NCBI GenBank assembly: GCA_022839105.1
Contig: JALHDH010000041.1
Coordinates: 1 to 33,557 of the forward strand
Length of the DNA: 33,557 nt
Reading direction: 5' to 3'
Origin: a bacterium
GTDB taxonomy: Bacteria > Vulcanimicrobiota > Xenobia > Xenobiales > Xenobiaceae
The notes beneath the pieces are model-generated. The model saw nothing but the letters and a program-made list of their open reading frames with translations, did no database searches and was not told where the DNA came from. Made by a program: the position numbers and the translations under genes. How positions within the stretch are numbered: position 1 is the first letter of the stretch; every line of letters starts with the position of its first letter. This document shows positions 15,708 to 23,550 of the stretch, in pieces.

Positions 15708-16399
15708 GACATCCGATCCCCCTGCGCCAGGACCTCGGCGAAGGCCCGGGCCAGATCCTCTGCGCGCAGGTCCTCGAAACCCAGGCCGGCCAGGTCTGCC
15801 TGGGGAAGGGCCCCAGGAATGACCCGGGCCAGGAGGCGGGCATCGGTCCGCCGGGGCAAGGCCCCATGCTGGAGCAACCGACCCTGCCGACGGACCTGGG
15901 CGCTCCCCACCAGCTTGCGTCCCCAGGCCACCACCTCTCCGGGAGCCGCCACGGCCAGGCACGAGGGGTGCGCGCCGGATGAGGGGACATGGTGTGCCTG
16001 CGCCGTCTGCACCGGCACTCCCAGGCGGGCCAGAGCCTGGGCCAGCAGGGCAGCGAGGCCCTCGAAGGCCTCCTGGACCGAGACTCCCCCCGCGTCGGGG
16101 AGGATCACGGCGTAGGTGATCTCGTCGGGCTGATGCAGCAGGGCCCGCCCCCCCGTGGGCCGTCGCACCACCTCGACCCCCAGCCGGGCGCACAAATCGC
16201 GATCCACCCAGCCATCCCTCTGCCCGTAGCCCAGGGAAAGGCAGGGCAGGCGCCAGGAATACAGGCGCAGGACCGGCCTCGTGGACTCCTCCAACAAGGC
16301 CAGGTCCCGCTGCATGTTCTCCTCGCCGAAGCGAGGGTCGTCCAGGAGGTATTGCCAGGAGGCCCCGCGGAGCCGCCCGAGCACTTCGGCCCAGGACAA
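15704..16399 (-). CDS. lipM: LipM/LplA-family octanoyl (lipoyl) transferase
   Basis: Member of the biotin/lipoate protein ligase fold. Counting from the TTG at 16399 (231 residues), visible motifs are RRPTGGRALLH (79-89), HPSCLAV (144-150) and GRKLVGSAQ (160-168). A cysteine at this place (C147) followed by the K162 motif is the pattern of LipM, the thiol-dependent octanoyl-ACP:GcvH octanoyltransferase of Bacillus. True lipoate ligases lack that cysteine and are usually longer. Its position right after gcvPB supports GcvH as acceptor. The start is uncertain: the TTG lies two bases past the gcvPB stop, and a GTG at 16384 is an alternative; neither has a clear ribosome site. Confidence 0.82.
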   Translation of the reverse strand: MSWAEVLGRLRGASWQYLLDDPRFGEENMQRDLALLEESTRPVLRLYSWRLPCLSLGYGQRDGWVDRDLCARLGVEVVRRPTGGRALLHQPDEITYAVILPDAGGVSVQEAFEGLAALLAQALARLGVPVQTAQAHHVPSSGAHPSCLAVAAPGEVVAWGRKLVGSAQVRRQGRLLQHGALPRRTDARLLARVIPGALPQADLAGLGFEDLRAEDLARAFAEVLAQGDRMS

Positions 16400-16401
16400 G
16401 G

Positions 16402-17844
16402 CTATTCGGGCCAGATCAGGACCGGCTTGCGCGCGGCCTGGGTCTCGTCCAGCCTTCCGACGGGTCGGGTGTGAGGGGCGTCGTGCAGGGTCTGGGGTTC
16501 CTCCTCGGCCAGGGTCAGCATGGCCTCGATGAAGGAATCCAGGGTCTCCAGGCTCTCGGTCTCGGTGGGCTCGATCATCAGGGCTTCCTCGACGATCAGG
16601 GGGAAGTAGACGGTCGGAGCGTGGAAACCGAAGTCCAGCAGGCGCTTGGCCACATCGGTGGCCCGGATGCCCCGCTCGGCCTTGAGGTTTCGCGCGGAGA
16701 GCACGAACTCGTGCATGCACGTCCCCTGATAGGGCAGATCGAAGCGTTCCTGCAGACGGACCCGCATGTAGTTGGCCGAGAGCACGGCTGCCTGGCTGAC
16801 ATCCTGCAGACCTTGCGAGCCGTGGGTGCGGATATAGGCATAGGCGCGCACCAGCACCAGGAAGTTGCCCCAGAAGGTGCGCACCCGTCCGATGCTGTGC
16901 CGAGGCACCTCGGTGCGGAAAGTCTCCCCGTCCTGGACCACGCAGGGCCCGGGAAGGTAGTGGACCAGTTCGCCCCTGGCTCCGACGGGACCGGCCCCAG
17001 GACCACCGCCTCCGTGCGGGGTCGAGAAGGTCTTGTGCAGGTTCAGGTGGACCAGATCGAAGCCCATGTCGCCGGGGCGGACCAGACCCATCAGGGCGTT
17101 CATGTTGGCCCCATCGTAGTACAGCAGGCCTCCTGCCTCATGCACCAGGCGGGCGATCTCCTCGATCCCGGTCTCGAAGAGGCCCAGGGTGCTGGGGTTG
17201 GTCAGCATCAGGCAGGCCACGGTCGAGTCCAGGTTGGCTCGGAGGGCTTCCAGGTCCACTCCACCTTCGGCGTTGGAGGGAATCGTGACCACCTCGAAGC
17301 CGGCCAGGGCTGCGCTGGCCGGATTGGTCCCATGGGAGGAGTCCGGCACCAGGACCCGGGTCCTGTTCTCTCCCTTGTCCTGGAAGTAGCGGCTGATCAT
17401 GAACAGCGCCGTGATCTCGCCGTGGGCGCCCGCCGAAGGCTGCAGGGAGATGGCATCCATCCCCGTGACCTCGGCCAGGCAATCCTGCAAGGAGTGCATC
17501 AGGGCCAGGGCTCCCTGGACCGTCGACTCGGGCGCAAGGGGGTGGATGGCCGCGAATCCGGGAAGGGTCGCGGCCTTCTCGTTGACCCTCGGGTTGTACT
17601 TCATCGTGCACGAGCCCAGGGGGTAGAAGTGGGTGTCCACCGAGAAATTGAGCTGGGAGAGCCTGGTGAAGTGGCGCAGGACATCGAGTTCGGAGAGCTC
17701 GGGCAGGGCTGGAGGGGCCTGGCGGAGCATCCCCACGGGCAGGACCTCTTCGGGTTGAACCTGCGGGCAATCGGTCTCGGGGGGCATGGTGGCCCGGCGC
17801 CCGGGACGGGACTTCTCGAAGAGGGTGGGTTCGAAGGCCTTCAT
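16402..17844 (-). CDS. gcvPB: Glycine dehydrogenase (decarboxylating), subunit 2 (P-protein)
   Basis: This is the C-terminal half of the split glycine cleavage P-protein and carries the PLP site. The enzyme decarboxylates glycine and passes the aminomethyl group to the lipoyl arm of GcvH. It has 480 residues from the ATG at 17844. Signatures are FYPLGSCTMKYNPRVNE, SLQPSAGAHGE, PDSSHGTNPASA, YYDGANMNALMG, and HLNLHKTFSTPHGGGGPG with the PLP lysine at K271. The ATG overlaps the gcvPA stop as ATGA. The split form is typical of many Gram-positive and thermophilic bacteria rather than Proteobacteria such as E. coli, which have one fused GcvP. Confidence 0.97.
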   Translation of the reverse strand: MKAFEPTLFEKSRPGRRATMPPETDCPQVQPEEVLPVGMLRQAPPALPELSELDVLRHFTRLSQLNFSVDTHFYPLGSCTMKYNPRVNEKAATLPGFAAIHPLAPESTVQGALALMHSLQDCLAEVTGMDAISLQPSAGAHGEITALFMISRYFQDKGENRTRVLVPDSSHGTNPASAALAGFEVVTIPSNAEGGVDLEALRANLDSTVACLMLTNPSTLGLFETGIEEIARLVHEAGGLLYYDGANMNALMGLVRPGDMGFDLVHLNLHKTFSTPHGGGGPGAGPVGARGELVHYLPGPCVVQDGETFRTEVPRHSIGRVRTFWGNFLVLVRAYAYIRTHGSQGLQDVSQAAVLSANYMRVRLQERFDLPYQGTCMHEFVLSARNLKAERGIRATDVAKRLLDFGFHAPTVYFPLIVEEALMIEPTETESLETLDSFIEAMLTLAEEEPQTLHDAPHTRPVGRLDETQAARKPVLIWPE

Positions 17845-19193
17845 CGCGTCACCTCCACGGGGGCCTGGACCAGGGCCTCCAGTTCCAAGGCCAGCTCCTC
17901 CACGTCCCGCCGGCGGGTCGATTCGGTACAGCAGACCAGCAGGGAATCGGCCAGCTCCGGATACTCCCGGCCGAGGGCATGGCCCCCCAGGATTCCCCGC
18001 TCGGCCAATCCTTCCAGGATCTGCTCGGGCGGAACCGGGCAACGCAGGACGAACTCGTGGAAGCTCGGACCGGAGAAGGCCAGCGAGAAGCCGGGCACCC
18101 GGGCCAGGCGCTCCCTGGCGAAGGCCGAGGCGCTCATGGATCCCAGGGCGGCTCGGCGCAGACCTTCCGGCCCCAGAAGGGCCAGGTTCACCGTGACCGC
18201 CAGGGCGCACAGGCCCTGGTTGGAACAGATGTTGGACGAGGCCTTCTCGCGCCGGATATGCTGTTCGCGGGCCTGAAGCGTCAGGCAGAAGCCGCGTCGC
18301 CCCTGCCCGTCCGCCGTCAGGCCCACCAGGCGTCCAGGCATCCGGCGCAGGAGTTCCTTGCGGGCCGCCAGGAAACCGACGTAGGGCCCCCCGAACGAGA
18401 GTGGCAGGCCGATCGGCTGGGCCTCCCCGCACACCAGATCGGCCCCGTAGGCTCCGGGAGCCTCCAGGACCGCCAGGCTGACCGGATCGTTGACGGCCAC
18501 GATGGCCAGGGCCCCGGCCTGCCTGGCCGCCTGGCACAAACCGGGGCCATCCTCGACCAGACCCAGGAAGTTGGGGACCTGGATCACCACCGCCGCCACG
18601 TCGGAGCCCACCTGGGGCACTTCAGTCCGGCCTTCCCGCAGAGGGAGCTCCTCGACCACTCCCCCACCGGCCGCGAGATACGTCGAAAGGATCTGGCGGG
18701 CGTGGGGATGGACTCCTCGCGAGACCAGGACCTTGGAGCGTCGGGTCTGGGCCAGGGCCATCAGGACGGCGTCGGTGGCTGCCGTGCCCCCGTCATAGAC
18801 CGAGGCGTTGGCCACGTCCATGCCCGTGAGCCGGCAGATCATCGTCTGGAACTCGAAGATGGCCTGCAGGGTGCCCTGGCTGGCCTCTGCCTGATAGGGG
18901 GTATAGGCCGTCAGGAACTCCGAGCGCGAGGTCACGGTCTCGACCAGGGAAGGCACGAAGTGCCGATAGGCTCCCGCCCCCAGGAAGGAGGAGCGCCCGG
19001 CGACCTGGTTGCGGGCGGCCAACTGACCGAGGTGCTCGAGAAGGTCGTGCTCGGCCAGGGCCGGCGGCAGACACAGGTCGCGGCCCAGGCGCAGACCGGG
19101 CGGAATCGACGCGAAGAGGTCTTCCTGGCAGGACACCCCCACGGCCTGGAGCATGTGCTCCTGATCCGCTCGGGTGTGGGGCAGGTAGCTCAT
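17841..19193 (-). CDS. gcvPA: Glycine dehydrogenase (decarboxylating), subunit 1 (P-protein)
   Basis: This is the N-terminal half of the split P-protein, 450 residues from the ATG at 19193, the normal GcvPA length. Recognisable strings are SYLPHTRADQEHML at the start, GRSSFLGAGAYRHFVP, YTPYQAEASQGTLQAIFEFQ, ANASVYDGGTA, and EKASSNICSNQGLCALAVTV. It forms the alpha2beta2 decarboxylase with GcvPB. The start overlaps the gcvH stop and its stop overlaps the gcvPB start (ATGA both times), consistent with equal production of the subunits. Confidence 0.97.
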   Translation of the reverse strand: MSYLPHTRADQEHMLQAVGVSCQEDLFASIPPGLRLGRDLCLPPALAEHDLLEHLGQLAARNQVAGRSSFLGAGAYRHFVPSLVETVTSRSEFLTAYTPYQAEASQGTLQAIFEFQTMICRLTGMDVANASVYDGGTAATDAVLMALAQTRRSKVLVSRGVHPHARQILSTYLAAGGGVVEELPLREGRTEVPQVGSDVAAVVIQVPNFLGLVEDGPGLCQAARQAGALAIVAVNDPVSLAVLEAPGAYGADLVCGEAQPIGLPLSFGGPYVGFLAARKELLRRMPGRLVGLTADGQGRRGFCLTLQAREQHIRREKASSNICSNQGLCALAVTVNLALLGPEGLRRAALGSMSASAFARERLARVPGFSLAFSGPSFHEFVLRCPVPPEQILEGLAERGILGGHALGREYPELADSLLVCCTESTRRRDVEELALELEALVQAPVEVTR

Positions 19194-19588
19194 CCCGCCT
19201 CCTCGGTGATCTTCTTGTAGGCGGCGGCATCCAGCAGGCTCTCGAGCTCCGAGGGGTCTGCCAGGTGCAGGCGCACCATCCACCCCTGGCCGAAAGGATC
19301 GTCGTTGACGAGCTCGGGCTTGAACTCATCCGCCTCGCTGAGCAGTTCCGGATTCACCTCCACCACCTCGCCGGTCAGAGGCGCATAGAGGTCCGAGACG
19401 GTCTTGACCGACTCGACCACTCCGAAGGTCTGACCCCGGGTCAGCTTCGAGCCCACGGAGGGAAGCTCGACGTAGACGATGTCGCCCAACTGCTCCTGGG
19501 CAAAGTGGGTGATCCCCACCTCGCAGATCTCTCCGTTCAGGCGGATCCACTCATGCTCGTCGGTGTATTTCAGGTCCTGCGGGATCAT
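19190..19588 (-). CDS. gcvH: Glycine cleavage system H protein
   Basis: The 132-residue lipoyl carrier shuttles the aminomethyl group between the P-, T- and L-proteins. The lipoyl hammerhead domain is complete, with LKYTDEHEWIR at the start, VGITHFAQEQLGDIVYVELP, and FGVVESVKTVSDLYAP in which K62 is the lipoylation site. ATG at 19588 is the start, preceded by AAGGAGAACCCAC, a good ribosome site. It overlaps gcvPA. A 9-bp GC-rich hairpin separates it from gcvT. No L-protein (lpd) gene is in the window. Confidence 0.97.
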   Translation of the reverse strand: MIPQDLKYTDEHEWIRLNGEICEVGITHFAQEQLGDIVYVELPSVGSKLTRGQTFGVVESVKTVSDLYAPLTGEVVEVNPELLSEADEFKPELVNDDPFGQGWMVRLHLADPSELESLLDAAAYKKITEEAG

Positions 19589-19615
19589 GTGGGTTCTCCT
19601 TGCGGTGGATTGAGG

Positions 19616-19640
19616 CGGGCGGGAAGGGTCCTCCCGCCCG
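19616..19640 (-). other. Intercistronic stem-loop between gcvT and gcvH
   Basis: A perfect 9-bp inverted repeat, CGGGCGGGA/TCCCGCCCG with a 7-nt loop, lies in the 89-bp gap between gcvT and gcvH. No T run follows on the minus strand, so full termination is unlikely. It could reduce readthrough or stabilise one part of the operon mRNA. Confidence 0.5.
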
Positions 19641-19677
19641 AGGATTTCTGGGGAGGCCGAGGGGTCCGACCGGGCAC

Positions 19678-20796
19678 TCAGCCCCGACGCACACTGCCCC
19701 GGACGAAGGGGGGACGAACCACCCGGGCCGGCTCGGGACGCCCCCGGACCATCACCGAGAGTTCGGTGCCTTCGGCGCGTGAAGCGATGTCGACCGAGGC
19801 CAGGGCGATCCCCTTGGAAAGAGAAGGCGAAAAAGTGCCGCTGGTGACCACGCCCACGGGGCCATCAGGGCCCTCCACGGGATAGCCCTGGCGAGGGATC
19901 CCCCGCCCAAGCATCTCCAAGCCCACCACGGCCTTGTGCACGCCCCTCTCCTTCTGACGGGCCAGGGCGGCCTTGCCGATGAAGTCTTCCTTGGACCAGC
20001 GCACCACCCAGCCCAGGCCGGCGTCCAGGGGCGTGGTCAACTCGTTGATCTCGTGCCCATACAGGGAGTATCCGGCTTCCAGGCGCAGGGTATCGCGCGC
20101 GCCCAGGCCGACCGGGACGTTCCCCTCGCGCCCGCGCAGGGCGACCCAGAGTTCCTCGGCCTGCTCCCAGGCGACATAGAGTTCGAACCCGTCCTCACCC
20201 GTGTAGCCGGTCCGCGAGACGACGGCGGGAATCCCGGCCACGACCGTCTCCAGCAGGTGATAGTAGCCCAATGCTTCCAGGTCGGCCTCGGTGCCGGGCT
20301 GCAGGAAGGCCTGCGCCTGGGGGCCTTGGACGGCCAGCAGGGCTGTGGAGAGCGAAAGGTCCTTCATCCGGACATCGGCGGGCAGGTGGGTCTCCATCCA
20401 CTCCACGACCTTCAGGCGGTTGGAGGCGTTCACCACCAGCCAGTAACGGCACCCGCCATCCGGCTGGTTCGGGAAGCGGCAGACCAGCATGTCATCCAGG
20501 ATCCCGCCATCCGGGCCGCACATGCAGGTGTAGAGGCACTGACCGGGCTCCAGGCGCCCGACGTCGTTGGTGACCAGATGATTGACGAAGCCCGTGGCGC
20601 CGGGGCCCGTCAGCTCGATCTCCCCCATGTGGGAGAGGTCGAAAAGCCCCACACCGTTCCGAACCGCCTGATGCTCCTGACGGATCCCCGAGTATTCGAC
20701 CGGCATCTCCCAACCGGCAAACTCCACGATCCTACCGCCTTCGCGGCGATGCACCTCGTAGAGAGGGGTGCGCAGCAGGCCCACCGTTCCAGTCAC
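19678..20796 (-). CDS. gcvT: Glycine cleavage system T protein (aminomethyltransferase)
   Basis: GcvT releases ammonia from the aminomethylated H-protein and transfers the methylene group to tetrahydrofolate. The protein has 372 residues, the usual size. Signatures are EFAGWEMPVEYSGIRQEHQA near the start, VGLFDLSHMGEIELTG, QCLYTCMCGPDGGILDDMLV, ISRTGYTGE-type SRTGYTGEDGFELY, GLGARDTLRLEAGYSLYGHE, and TSGTFSPSLSKGIALA toward the end. GTG at 20796 is the start, with AGGAGG a few bases upstream. It is the first gcv gene in transcription order, 84 bp after ribF. Confidence 0.96.
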   Translation of the reverse strand: MTGTVGLLRTPLYEVHRREGGRIVEFAGWEMPVEYSGIRQEHQAVRNGVGLFDLSHMGEIELTGPGATGFVNHLVTNDVGRLEPGQCLYTCMCGPDGGILDDMLVCRFPNQPDGGCRYWLVVNASNRLKVVEWMETHLPADVRMKDLSLSTALLAVQGPQAQAFLQPGTEADLEALGYYHLLETVVAGIPAVVSRTGYTGEDGFELYVAWEQAEELWVALRGREGNVPVGLGARDTLRLEAGYSLYGHEINELTTPLDAGLGWVVRWSKEDFIGKAALARQKERGVHKAVVGLEMLGRGIPRQGYPVEGPDGPVGVVTSGTFSPSLSKGIALASVDIASRAEGTELSVMVRGRPEPARVVRPPFVRGSVRRG

Positions 20797-20880
20797 CAGG
20801 TCCCTCCTTGGTCAGCCCCGGGATTGGGGTGGGGTTGACCGGCCGCTCTTCGAGCCCTGGAAGATTGCCCCTGCCCGGAT

Positions 20881-21843
20881 TCAACCCATGCGCGCCAGGC
20901 TTTTGGGTTTGTCCGAACGGGCCAGGATGGCGCGGGCCAGGGCTACGTCCAGACCGATCTGGACCCTGAGATCCTCGGCCTGGGGAAAACGGCGTTCATC
21001 GCGCAGGCGGCTGACCAGGAAGACCTCCAACGGACGGCCGTACAGATCCCCCGTGAAATCGAAGAGGTGGACCTCCAGGATGGGCACGCCGCCCCCGAAG
21101 GTGGGGCGGATGCCAAGGTTGGCCACTCCGGGCCGCAGGCTCCCCAGGCATCCGGCCCAGACGGCGTAGACTCCGGTCGCCGGGAGAACCCGACCCTCGG
21201 GGAGACGCAGATTGGCCGTCCTGGCCCCCAGACGCGCGCCTCGCGAATCTCCCGCCTCGACAAGCCCCGCCAATCGGTAGGGCCGACCCAGCGCGCCTGC
21301 CGCCTCCTCCATCCGACCATGGCGGACCAGTCGACGAATCCGGCTGGACGAGACCAGCGCTCCGCCCGATTCCAGGCCTGGAACCTGGAGCACATCGAGA
21401 TCCAGGGACTCCGCCAGGGAGGCCAGAAGGGCCCCGTCTCCCCTGGCACCATGTCCGAAACGATAGTTGGGTCCCACGGAGACGGCTCGGGCACCCAGAC
21501 GCTCCTTGAGGAATCCGGAGGCGAAATCGCCTGCGTCGATGCGGGAGAAAGCATCCTGGAACTCCAGCCAGACCACCTTCAGGCCCAGGCTCTCGATGAG
21601 GGCGAAGCGCTCGGCCTGGTCCGTGAGCAGCTCAGGGGTCCGCTCAGGGGCCAGAACCGTCGCCGGATGATTCGAGAAAGTGAAGGCGATCGGCTCCAGC
21701 CCCCTGGCCCGGGCCCGTTCCCGGGCTGCCTTGAGGATCGCCTGATGCCCCCGATGAACCCCGTCGAAGAATCCCAGGGCAACGGCGGTGCCAGCCTCAG
21801 GAGGGCGGAAATCCTCCAGATGAAGGGCAGTGCTCGGACTCAT
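20881..21843 (-). CDS. ribF: Bifunctional riboflavin kinase / FAD synthetase
   Basis: The 320-residue cytoplasmic enzyme makes FMN from riboflavin and then FAD. The N-terminal adenylyltransferase domain has LGFFDGVHRGHQAIL (23-37, with the nucleotide-binding histidines H30 and H33), the FSNHPATVL motif, and GPNYRFGHGARGD. SSSRIRRLV marks the linker. The C-terminal kinase domain has GARLGARTANLRLPEGRVLPATGVYAVW, then ANLGIRPTFGGG and LEVHLFDFTGDLYG. ATG at 21843 lies 11 bp after the SPOR gene, so the two are likely cotranscribed. No FMN riboswitch is visible. Confidence 0.96.
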   Translation of the reverse strand: MSPSTALHLEDFRPPEAGTAVALGFFDGVHRGHQAILKAARERARARGLEPIAFTFSNHPATVLAPERTPELLTDQAERFALIESLGLKVVWLEFQDAFSRIDAGDFASGFLKERLGARAVSVGPNYRFGHGARGDGALLASLAESLDLDVLQVPGLESGGALVSSSRIRRLVRHGRMEEAAGALGRPYRLAGLVEAGDSRGARLGARTANLRLPEGRVLPATGVYAVWAGCLGSLRPGVANLGIRPTFGGGVPILEVHLFDFTGDLYGRPLEVFLVSRLRDERRFPQAEDLRVQIGLDVALARAILARSDKPKSLARMG

Positions 21844-21854
21844 GGTTGCCAGGC

Positions 21855-22577
21855 CTACCTCCCCCCACCCACGACGTGGACCTCGACCCCCAGGCTCCGG
21901 AGACGCTCGGCCTGCTCCCGGGCCTCTCCCTCGGCACCGAAGTTCCCACCCCGAACCCGATAGAAGGTCCCCTGTTCGCCATGGATCTCGTCGATGTGGA
22001 CCTCCTGGCCCTGGGCGGCGAGCTGGGCGGCCCGTTCCCGGGCGTTCGCCTCGTTGGAGAAGGCTCCGAACTGCAACTGGTAGGAGCCGGAGGACGCCAC
22101 GGCCGGAGTGGGCACGGGATCCTCCGGCGTGGAGGCGGGCTCGGGACTTGCCGAAACCGGGGTGGCCTCGGGAGTCTCGGTCGGCCGGGGAGCGCTCTTC
22201 GGTTCCTCCCGGCTCGGCGAAGGGTCTGGCCTGGATTGCGGTGAGGCTTCAGGGCTCGGGGAAGGCTCTGGACTGGGACTGACCGCGGGACTGGAGGTCA
22301 ACGGGGAAGCCGTGATGGTCGGAGTCGGAGACTTCTGCGAGGTGGCTCCGGCGCGCTGCTCGTCGACTTCCTTCTGCAAGGCCGGATCAGCGGTCTTCCA
22401 GGGGCGAGGGCGAGGGGTCGGGATGTTCAGGGCCTGGGAGGGTTCCTCGCCGCTGCGCTGCTTCTCGACGATCCGGTGCCCCAGCCAGCTTCCTCCCAGG
22501 ATGGCTGCCCAGACCACCACGACCATGGTGATGATCATCCGCGGCCAGAATCCGTCCCCTTGTTCCTTTTTCGCCAT
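21855..22577 (-). CDS. SPOR-domain membrane protein
   Basis: A 240-residue bitopic protein. A single membrane segment (MIITMVVVVWAAILGGSWLG, about residues 14-33) follows a short cytoplasmic end. Next comes a linker of about 120 residues very rich in P, S, E and T with repeated SPSPEPSPSPEASP-like units. The SPOR domain is at about 164-238 (YQLQFGAFSNEANARERAAQ, then GTFYRVRGGNFGAEGEAREQ). SPOR domains bind denuded peptidoglycan and place proteins at the division septum, so a role in cell division or wall turnover is likely. The ATG at 22577 has GGAGGG upstream. It is followed closely by ribF. Confidence 0.88.
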   Translation of the reverse strand: MAKKEQGDGFWPRMIITMVVVVWAAILGGSWLGHRIVEKQRSGEEPSQALNIPTPRPRPWKTADPALQKEVDEQRAGATSQKSPTPTITASPLTSSPAVSPSPEPSPSPEASPQSRPDPSPSREEPKSAPRPTETPEATPVSASPEPASTPEDPVPTPAVASSGSYQLQFGAFSNEANARERAAQLAAQGQEVHIDEIHGEQGTFYRVRGGNFGAEGEAREQAERLRSLGVEVHVVGGGR

Positions 22578-22600
22578 CGCGCCCTCCGCGCCATTTCCCG

Positions 22601-22615
22601 ACCGGCCCGGCCGGT
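22601..22615. other. 15-bp palindrome upstream of the SPOR gene
   Basis: ACCGGCC-C-GGCCGGT is a perfect palindrome with a one-base centre, 24 bp upstream of the SPOR gene start. It could be a dimeric regulator site or chance in GC-rich DNA; nothing else supports either reading. Confidence 0.25.
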
Positions 22616-22801
22616 GAGAAGAAGAATCCCGAACCAGGGGCGGCCTCTAGAGCCGAACCTCCATCCGGTGAAGAAGAGCCTGAGCCACCCGCCGATGCCG
22701 AACCAGGTTCCTGTTCCCCGGGCAGGAGGGGGCGGGCACGCCGTTCTGGACAGTTGCTCCAGGTCCTGCTGCCGGAAGGTGAACTGACCGCCAGCACCTC
22801 C

Positions 22802-22822
22802 GGGATCGCCGGACGCGATCCC
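22802..22822 (-). terminator. Stem-loop directly after the response-regulator stop codon
   Basis: A perfect 8-bp inverted repeat, GGGATCGC/GCGATCCC with a 5-nt loop, begins immediately after the regulator's TGA on the minus strand. No T run follows, so it may be a weak terminator or an mRNA 3'-end hairpin separating the signalling genes from the SPOR-ribF group 245 bp downstream. Confidence 0.4.
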
Positions 22823-23518
22823 TCACTCCACCCAGCCTCGACGCATGGCATAGGCCACCGCCTGGGCGCGATCCCCGACCTCGAGCTTGCGGAAGATCGA
22901 TCGCAGGTGGGCCTTGACGGTCTTCTCGCTGATGGTCAGGGCTTCGGCGATCTCGCGATTGGAGTTTCCCTGGGCGACGGCCTGCAGGACCTCGACCTCG
23001 CGTTCGGAGAGGAGCAGGGGCTCCTGGGCGGAATCGGGGGCGGGGGCCGCAGAGCCCCCCCCTGAAGAGCGGGCCATCTGCGCAAACTCGCGCAGAAGCT
23101 TGCGTGCCAGGTTGGGCTGCATCATGGACCCTCCGGCGTGAACCACCCGGACGGTCTCGAAGAGCTGCTCATGGCTCACGTCCTTCAAGAGGTAGCCGGT
23201 GGCGCCGGCCTTGACCGCCTCCAGGACGTACTCGTCCTCGTCATACATCGAGAGGATGACGACCTCGATCGAAGGCCAGCGTTCCTTGATCATCCGGGTC
23301 GCCTCGATCCCGTTGACCGCCGGCAGCTTGATGTCCATCAAGACCAGGTCCGGCTGCAACAGGCGGCAGCGTTCCAGCGCCTCGTGGGCCGACGAGGCCT
23401 GCCCCACGACCTCGAAATCCGGGCACAATTCGAGCATGCGGGCGAAGCCCTCTCGAACCAGGGTATAGTCGTCCACGACCAGGAGCCTGATCGGTCGGGC
23501 CTGCGTGCGTTCTGTCAA
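22823..23518 (-). CDS. LuxR/NarL-family two-component response regulator
   Basis: A 231-residue regulator. The receiver domain spans about 10-128, with the acidic pocket VVDDYTLVREGF, the phosphoacceptor D62 in LVLMDIKLP, the switch residue in ILSMYDED and the lysine in GYLLKDVSHEQL. A serine/glycine/alanine-rich linker leads to a LuxR-type helix-turn-helix at about 165-231 (LSEREVEVLQAVAQGNSNRE, then TISEKTVKAHLRSIFRKLEV). TTG at 23518 is preferred because GGAGGAG lies just upstream; a TTG at 23554, overlapping the kinase stop, is the alternative. It is almost certainly the partner of the adjacent kinase and probably controls transcription of unknown targets. Confidence 0.93.
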   Translation of the reverse strand: MTERTQARPIRLLVVDDYTLVREGFARMLELCPDFEVVGQASSAHEALERCRLLQPDLVLMDIKLPAVNGIEATRMIKERWPSIEVVILSMYDEDEYVLEAVKAGATGYLLKDVSHEQLFETVRVVHAGGSMMQPNLARKLLREFAQMARSSGGGSAAPAPDSAQEPLLLSEREVEVLQAVAQGNSNREIAEALTISEKTVKAHLRSIFRKLEVGDRAQAVAYAMRRGWVE

Positions 23519-23550
23519 GAGGTTCTCCTCCGTCCGAGTCCGCCTCGTCC

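Noticed and set aside
15704..16399. Call as a true lipoate-protein ligase (LplA)
   Set aside because: The protein is shorter than typical LplA, has the LipM-type cysteine before the GRK motif, and sits in a gcv operon, so LipM fits better.
20797..20880. Possible glycine riboswitch before gcvT
   Set aside because: The gap to ribF is only 84 bases, too short for the usual tandem aptamer, and the conserved core was not seen.
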